Below are positions 58,317 through 59,625 of a stretch of DNA of 59,625 nt, in pieces. How positions within the stretch are numbered: position 1 is the stretch's first letter; each line of letters opens with the position of its first letter. Made by a program: the position numbers and the translations under genes. Below the pieces are notes generated by a model that saw only the letters and a program-made list of their open reading frames with translations, was not told the DNA's origin and did not search any database. The stretch comes from Spirochaeta sp. (GTDB taxonomy: Bacteria; Spirochaetota; Spirochaetia; DSM-27196; Alkalispirochaetaceae), in NCBI GenBank assembly GCA_007130865.1, contig SLRR01000266.1:1-59625 (forward strand), in the 5' to 3' direction.

Positions 58317-59000
58317 TTAACGCGTTTTGCCGATCCAGACAACCACCACGAACTCCCCCCGGGCGGGTATGGTTGTATTGTCGACCATATGAGCTATTTC
58401 TTCCACAGTACCACGGACAATTTGCTCGTAAATCTTGGTCAACTCTCTACCCAGCAGGACCTCCACGCCGGGAGCGACCGTCCGGAGGTCCTCCATCAGC
58501 CTGGCGATGCGGTGAGGAGACTCGTACAACACAACCGGGTCTCCCCGGTCGAGCAGCTCCGTCAGGCGAGTGCGTCGCTTGTTCCCTTTTGGTGGAAGAA
58601 AACCCTCAAAGTACCAGCCGCGGCCGGCGATCCCACTGACCGAAAGAAGCGCAGTTACCGCGCTTGCACCGGGAATCGGAGTAACGGGATACCCCGCGTC
58701 CCGGACGGAGCGGACGAGAGAACTGCCGGGGTCGCTCACGCCGGGCGTACCGGCGTCGCTGACATACGCCACATCGGCGCCTTCCCGCAGGATATCCAGG
58801 ATACGTGGCAGGCACCGCTCAAGGTTCCGTCCGTGGCAGGGAAGCGTCGGTTTGGAGACTCCCAGGTGAGCCAGAAGCTTCCTGCTGTGTCTTGTATCCT
58901 CACACGCTACAGTATGACAGGACCGCAGCACTTCCACCGCCCTGACTGTGATATCTCCAAGATTTCCTATCGGCGTTGCTACAACGTACAGACCCGCCAT
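58317..59000 (-). CDS. rsmI: 16S rRNA 2'-O-methyltransferase RsmI
   Basis: A 227-aa SAM enzyme that methylates C1402 of 16S rRNA. It has LYVVATPIGNLGDITVRAVEVL, CEDTRHSRKLL, AYVSDAGTPGVSDPG and VLYESPHRI, all RsmI signatures. It ends near the family's minimum length, lacking the usual C-terminal extension. No ribosome site is present before the ATG; TACACT lies eight bases upstream. It runs toward flgM with a 49-base gap. Confidence 0.94.
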   Translation of the reverse strand: MAGLYVVATPIGNLGDITVRAVEVLRSCHTVACEDTRHSRKLLAHLGVSKPTLPCHGRNLERCLPRILDILREGADVAYVSDAGTPGVSDPGSSLVRSVRDAGYPVTPIPGASAVTALLSVSGIAGRGWYFEGFLPPKGNKRRTRLTELLDRGDPVVLYESPHRIARLMEDLRTVAPGVEVLLGRELTKIYEQIVRGTVEEIAHMVDNTTIPARGEFVVVVWIGKTR

Positions 59001-59005
59001 ACAAT
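58976..59005 (+). promoter_or_regulatory. Promoter of zinc-ribbon membrane protein
   Basis: TTGCTA (58976-58981), 18-base spacer, TACAAT (59000-59005). The transcript would begin near 59012, giving a 24-base leader that includes GGGAGG at 59023-59028. Confidence 0.45.
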
Positions 59006-59008
59006 AGC

Positions 59009-59014
59009 AGTGTA
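59009..59014 (-). promoter_or_regulatory. -10 element of rsmI, leaderless type
   Basis: TACACT on the minus strand, eight bases before the ATG at 59000, with ATGACC 17 bases upstream. It overlaps the opposite promoter. Confidence 0.4.
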
Positions 59015-59035
59015 CTCGAGACGGGAGGAAAGGTC

Positions 59036-59548
59036 ATTCAGTATACCCTGTTGTTCCTGCTGGCCCTGCTGATCGGGGTCTTGCTTTACAGCTTGTTCCG
59101 ATTACGTCGTACCGATTACAGCGGCTTTGCAAACTACATGGCGGATCGTACCCGCCACGGTCTGCACATGATGCGTCCCTGCCCGCTGTGCGGAACCCTG
59201 CTCACCCGGGGCGAACGGGTGCACACAGTGGTGTACTCCGGATCGGCTGACTCCTCGCGACAGGACAGAACCCGAGACTCGCTCGTGCACATGTTCGGGT
59301 GTCCCTGGTGCCGTCCATCTTCTCCGGGACGAACCGCCGAACCGCTGCCGCGCATATGTCCCGTCTGTAAGAACACGCTTTCCGAGGAAGGTTTTGTGAT
59401 CGCACGAATGTTTGTTCGAGATACCAGAAAACACGTGCACGTCCTGGGGTGTACCGAGTGCCGGGGAGACCGACGCGATGTCAAAAAAAGAAATACCGGC
59501 CGATCCGGACCTGAATCGGAACACCCGGTGACGAATGACGGCGGATAG
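59036..59548 (+). CDS. Membrane-anchored zinc-ribbon protein, function unknown
   Basis: A 170-aa protein with one N-terminal membrane helix (YTLLFLLALLIGVLLYSLF) and a cytosolic part with four Cys pairs: RPCPLCGTL, FGCPWCRP, RICPVCKNT and LGCTECRGD, probably two zinc ribbons. I do not recognise it further. The start is unusual: the only ribosome site, GGGAGG, is seven bases before an ATT codon (59036) and no ATG, GTG or TTG fits nearby. A TTG at 59051 would cut into the membrane helix, and one at 58976 would lie at the -35. It precedes the HIT gene by 15 bases. Confidence 0.7.
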   Translation: MQYTLLFLLALLIGVLLYSLFRLRRTDYSGFANYMADRTRHGLHMMRPCPLCGTLLTRGERVHTVVYSGSADSSRQDRTRDSLVHMFGCPWCRPSSPGRTAEPLPRICPVCKNTLSEEGFVIARMFVRDTRKHVHVLGCTECRGDRRDVKKRNTGRSGPESEHPVTNDGG

Positions 59549-59551
59549 GGG

Positions 59552-59557
59552 TACGAT
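59552..59557 (+). promoter_or_regulatory. -10 element of the HIT gene, leaderless type
   Basis: TACGAT six bases before the ATG at 59564; GTGACG lies 18 bases upstream. No ribosome site is near the start. Confidence 0.35.
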
Positions 59558-59563
59558 CACCCC

Positions 59564-59625
59564 ATGGAAGAGACGATTTTTGATCAAATCATCGACGGGA
59601 AAATCCCGGCGGATATCGTGTTCAG
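59564..59625 (+). CDS. HIT-family protein, 5' end only
   Basis: The first 20 codons read METIFDQIIDGKIPADIV-like residues (exactly MEETIFDQ, IIDGKIP, ADIVF), the standard N terminus of HinT-type nucleotide hydrolases. The rest, with the HIT motif, lies outside the window. Confidence 0.8.
   Translation, partial: MEETIFDQIIDGKIPADIVF

Overview
The window looks like a chromosomal segment of a free-living, fairly GC-rich spirochaete. The signs are a FlgM-type anti-sigma factor with an MTIDRLGPVDP start, many lipobox exported proteins, the LpoB-like/COG3014/LPP20 lipoprotein trio, MoxR-DUF58-transglutaminase genes, an HDOD protein and a SorC regulator. The phylum is inferred from protein families; no rRNA is present. 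I see no insertion sequence, prophage, CRISPR or plasmid functions. It reads as core genome with dense, mostly gap-free coding.

Layout. 1-7.5 kb: the end of argG, then cell-envelope genes (two lipoproteins, a GT2 glycosyltransferase coupled to an alpha/beta-hydrolase lipoprotein, an ankyrin lipoprotein, a membrane rhodanese, an HtrA protease) and a stand-alone NIF3-insert-like domain protein. 7.5-22.4 kb: a long minus-strand run, probably one operon, ordered degenerate mdh paralogue, mdh, sdhA, sdhB, sucC, sucD, sucA, sucB, lpd, gltA, with fumC divergent from its head. Together these cover 2-oxoglutarate to citrate; aconitase, isocitrate dehydrogenase and the succinate dehydrogenase membrane anchor are not here. 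22.4-29 kb: a small unknown protein, a TPR protein, rubredoxin, an exported protein, a methyltransferase, an EFR1-type flavodoxin-ferredoxin and a SWIM/SNF2 ATPase. 29-33.4 kb: fatty-acid synthesis (fabD-fabG-fabF, with fabH divergent and no acpP). 33.4-39.4 kb: moxR, DUF58 (frame broken at a T9 run) and a very large transglutaminase-TPR fusion. 39.5-46.4 kb: a degenerate HD-GYP-like protein, three lipoproteins in one operon, and a divergent lipoprotein plus FecR-domain pair. 46.5-51 kb: a stand-alone tRNA-Ala(GGC), an unknown 541-aa protein, and sorC-nif3-lspA plus a small membrane protein. 51-59.6 kb: a Lon-like protease, an ATPase-like/HDOD fusion, glutaredoxin and OsmC, a SpoU methyltransferase, an iron-ADH-fold protein without its metal ligands, flgM, rsmI, a zinc-ribbon membrane protein and the start of a HIT protein.

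Two themes recur. Genes inside operons are tightly coupled (ATGA, GTGA or TGATG overlaps) or carry GGAGG-type ribosome sites. Many genes that head transcription units have no ribosome site but have a TATACT-like -10 hexamer 5-9 bases before the start codon, the pattern expected of leaderless mRNAs. Second, two dehydrogenase-fold proteins (the first mdh paralogue and the iron-ADH) have lost catalytic or metal-binding residues while keeping full length and operon position. All function calls rest on recognised motifs and context; no searches were run.
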